The notes under the pieces are model-generated. The model saw nothing but the letters and a program-made list of their open reading frames with translations, made no database searches and was not told where the DNA came from. From NCBI GenBank assembly GCA_938004025.1, contig CALKXC010000022.1, positions 1 to 7,597 of the forward strand: DNA of 7,597 nucleotides, given 5' to 3'. Position 1 is the first letter of the stretch; every line of letters starts with the position of its first letter. The position numbers and the translations under genes are program-made. This DNA is from an uncultured Leucothrix sp. Lineage in GTDB: Bacteria > Pseudomonadota > Gammaproteobacteria > Thiotrichales > Thiotrichaceae. This document shows, piece after piece, positions 6,141-7,597 of the stretch.

Positions 6141-7597
6141 TTCGCAGGTTCCTGTTGGCTGTGCTTTTGAATGGTGAGTTTGAGTAGGGCGGTCAAGCTT
6201 GTTCCATGGAAAAAGGCATTGTCCTCTAAGGTGTCCGGCAGTTTCTCACGAACTGTATTTAGGGCTTGCTGCAAAGCTATTAGAGATTCTCGATCCGCTG
6301 TGGTCTCTGAACTAAAATTACCTCCGAGCAATTGACTTGCAAGGCTTAACCAAGCACCGCTTGCAGAAGGCAATTCATTATCGACCAGCGCCGTGCTGCG
6401 AAGCTTACCAATAAGCGGTTTATCCGTCGCTGCTTGCCAATTTCCATCAAGATGAAAACGCTTATAAATATCGTATAGCAGAGTCACCAATTGTGTCAGC
6501 ATTGCCTCATTTTGTGTGGCGCGCGCCCAATCATAAAGACCTTTGGCCAGATAAACCTGATCAGCAAGTTGGGCAGGCCCAGCAGCTTGGGTATCGATGA
6601 GCCGAGGTAGCTTGTCTGCTGTCAGCAGCGGCCGTAACTGTTTAAATAATCGCTCACCAGAAGCGCTAATCTCAGAGCTTAACGCAATCCCTTGAGCCAG
6701 TGCTGACAAGGCTAAACCATTCCAGCCAAGCAACGCTTTTTCATCAGTTTTCAGTTTTCTTGATGTGCGAGCAGTTAAAAGCTTCTCTCTGATGTCTAGT
6801 CGGTTTCTGCCGTTAGCTTGTATCAATGGCAGGTAATATTGCTGACTCCCAACAGGCAGTGGGTAGACTGATGAAAACTGTTCGCCCAGTAACTGACGCA
6901 GCGATTTTTCAGTCCAGCGATAATATCCCCCTGCGATACCGTCTTTGCTCACCGCCGATAAAGCCGCTCTAAATAAACCATCGTCACGCTGAAAAAACTT
7001 AATCATCCCCAATAGCACTTCTCGACTTGCATCTAAATAGGTCGGTTTCCGCCACTGTTTTCCAGCATTTAACAATAGCGGGGCGAGTAACGCTTGGGTG
7101 TAAAGCATTTGCTCAAAATGTGGCGCAGACCATTCACGGGTATCGCTATATCGAAAGAAGCCTCCGCCAACATGATCTCGCAGGCCACCGCCTATCATTG
7201 CTTGCAACGTCGTCTCTAAAAATTGACGAAGCTGAGGATCCTGCTGAATGCTATCAATATGTAGCAAGGTCGCTAGCTGTGGCGCAAAGGGGAATTTCTC
7301 CGTCTGCCCAAAGCCACCAAAGTCATTGTCAGCAATTCGCTCAGTTTGTGACAGAAAGTTATTTAGCAGCTTTTTAATATCTAAAGGGAAGGCATTGCTC
7401 GAAGATCCAAACGACTTCTCAAGACGTGCCATCTTTTTTACGGCACTCGCCTCAACCGCACGGCGTTGAGTTGTCCAGCTCGATTCAAAACCAGCAAGTG
7501 TTTTTACAACCGTTTCAGCCGGTTGATAACTGAAGCCCGCAATAAGTTTCGCATCCGGCGTAAGAATAAGCGTTAGTGGCCAACCGCCAAACCCCCG
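6137..7597 (-). CDS. DUF255 thioredoxin-like/AGE-like barrel protein, YyaL/SPATA20 type (5' end outside the window)
   Basis: The frame stays open past the Met at 7430-7432 to the window edge, giving 486 visible residues; that Met is internal. The edge codes for GFGGWPLTLILTPDAK (7550-7594), the end of the thioredoxin-like DUF255 domain (family pattern GGWPLTVFLTPD). The CxxC-bearing start of that domain is off the window. Family motifs then follow in order: FGGFGQTEKFP (7289-7321), GGGLRDHVGGGFFRYSD (7142-7192), PHFEQMLY (7100-7123), YYRWTEKSL, and WNGLALSAL (6698-6724). A helix-rich barrel of the N-acylglucosamine 2-epimerase/six-hairpin type runs to the C-terminus, with LVDNELPSASGAWL matching the family's DGAxPSGN region. 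The biochemical role of this family is not established; a redox or sugar-related activity is only suggested by fold. The stop overlaps the GTG of the TolQ-like gene, making it the upstream member of the coupled unit. The part after the thioredoxin domain seems somewhat shorter than in YyaL. Confidence 0.92.
   Translation of the reverse strand, partial: RGFGGWPLTLILTPDAKLIAGFSYQPAETVVKTLAGFESSWTTQRRAVEASAVKKMARLEKSFGSSSNAFPLDIKKLLNNFLSQTERIADNDFGGFGQTEKFPFAPQLATLLHIDSIQQDPQLRQFLETTLQAMIGGGLRDHVGGGFFRYSDTREWSAPHFEQMLYTQALLAPLLLNAGKQWRKPTYLDASREVLLGMIKFFQRDDGLFRAALSAVSKDGIAGGYYRWTEKSLRQLLGEQFSSVYPLPVGSQQYYLPLIQANGRNRLDIREKLLTARTSRKLKTDEKALLGWNGLALSALAQGIALSSEISASGERLFKQLRPLLTADKLPRLIDTQAAGPAQLADQVYLAKGLYDWARATQNEAMLTQLVTLLYDIYKRFHLDGNWQAATDKPLIGKLRSTALVDNELPSASGAWLSLASQLLGGNFSSETTADRESLIALQQALNTVREKLPDTLEDNAFFHGTSLTALLKLTIQKHSQQEPAK
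6150..6153 (-). promoter_or_regulatory. Ribosome binding site supporting the GTG start of the TolQ-like gene
   Basis: AGGA on the minus strand lies nine bases before the GTG at 6138-6140. There is no in-frame ATG near the start, so this site together with the GTGA overlap decides the start. Confidence 0.5.

Noticed and set aside
7027..7469. Plus-strand open frames (7027-7377 and 7248-7469) opposite the DUF255 gene
   Set aside because: They are antisense to well-conserved DUF255 motifs, overlap each other, and have no recognisable domains.
4262..7597. A Zorya-type anti-phage system, suggested by the MotA-like protein
   Set aside because: The partner lacks the OmpA-like peptidoglycan domain of ZorB, the MotA-like protein lacks ZorA's long cytoplasmic tail, and no ZorC, ZorD or ZorE effector is present in the window.

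Overview
The window reads as a chromosomal stretch from a gammaproteobacterium, perhaps a marine one. The evidence is FabH, UvrC and PgsA proteins very close to the Enterobacteria/Pseudomonas type, the canonical uvrC-pgsA adjacency, and moderate G+C. Genus cannot be fixed from the sequence. It is densely coding: the only real intergenic gap is 89 bases, at 4173-4261. There are no RNA genes, insertion sequences, CRISPR arrays or other mobile signatures that I can see.

Left half, plus strand (1-3181): the 3' four fifths of fabH (fatty-acid initiation), then uvrC (nucleotide excision repair) after a single base, then pgsA (phosphatidylglycerophosphate synthase). These are tightly packed housekeeping genes, probably co-transcribed. 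fabH sits where many gammaproteobacteria carry the response regulator gene gacA/uvrY. pgsA runs tail to tail into fbp, and the two coding regions overlap by 20 bases.

Right half, minus strand (7597 down to 3162): transcription runs leftward. It begins with a DUF255 (thioredoxin-like plus (alpha/alpha)6-barrel, YyaL/SPATA20-like) protein whose N-terminus lies off the window. Next come a MotA/TolQ/ExbB-type four-helix channel protein, an ExbD/TolR-like single-pass protein whose periplasmic part looks like a DUF2135-type beta-sandwich, and a small two-helix membrane protein of no family I recognise. All three junctions overlap (GTGA, TGATG, and ATGA or a 13-base overlap), so this looks like one translationally coupled unit. 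After the 89-base gap comes fbp, class I fructose-1,6-bisphosphatase, which may have its own promoter.

The four-gene unit is the part most likely to hold something undescribed. It pairs an ion-driven (5:2-type) stator module with an unusual periplasmic beta domain and a large enzyme-like DUF255 protein. It lacks TonB, Tol-Pal, a MotB OmpA-like domain and Zorya effectors. What it drives cannot be told from sequence alone.
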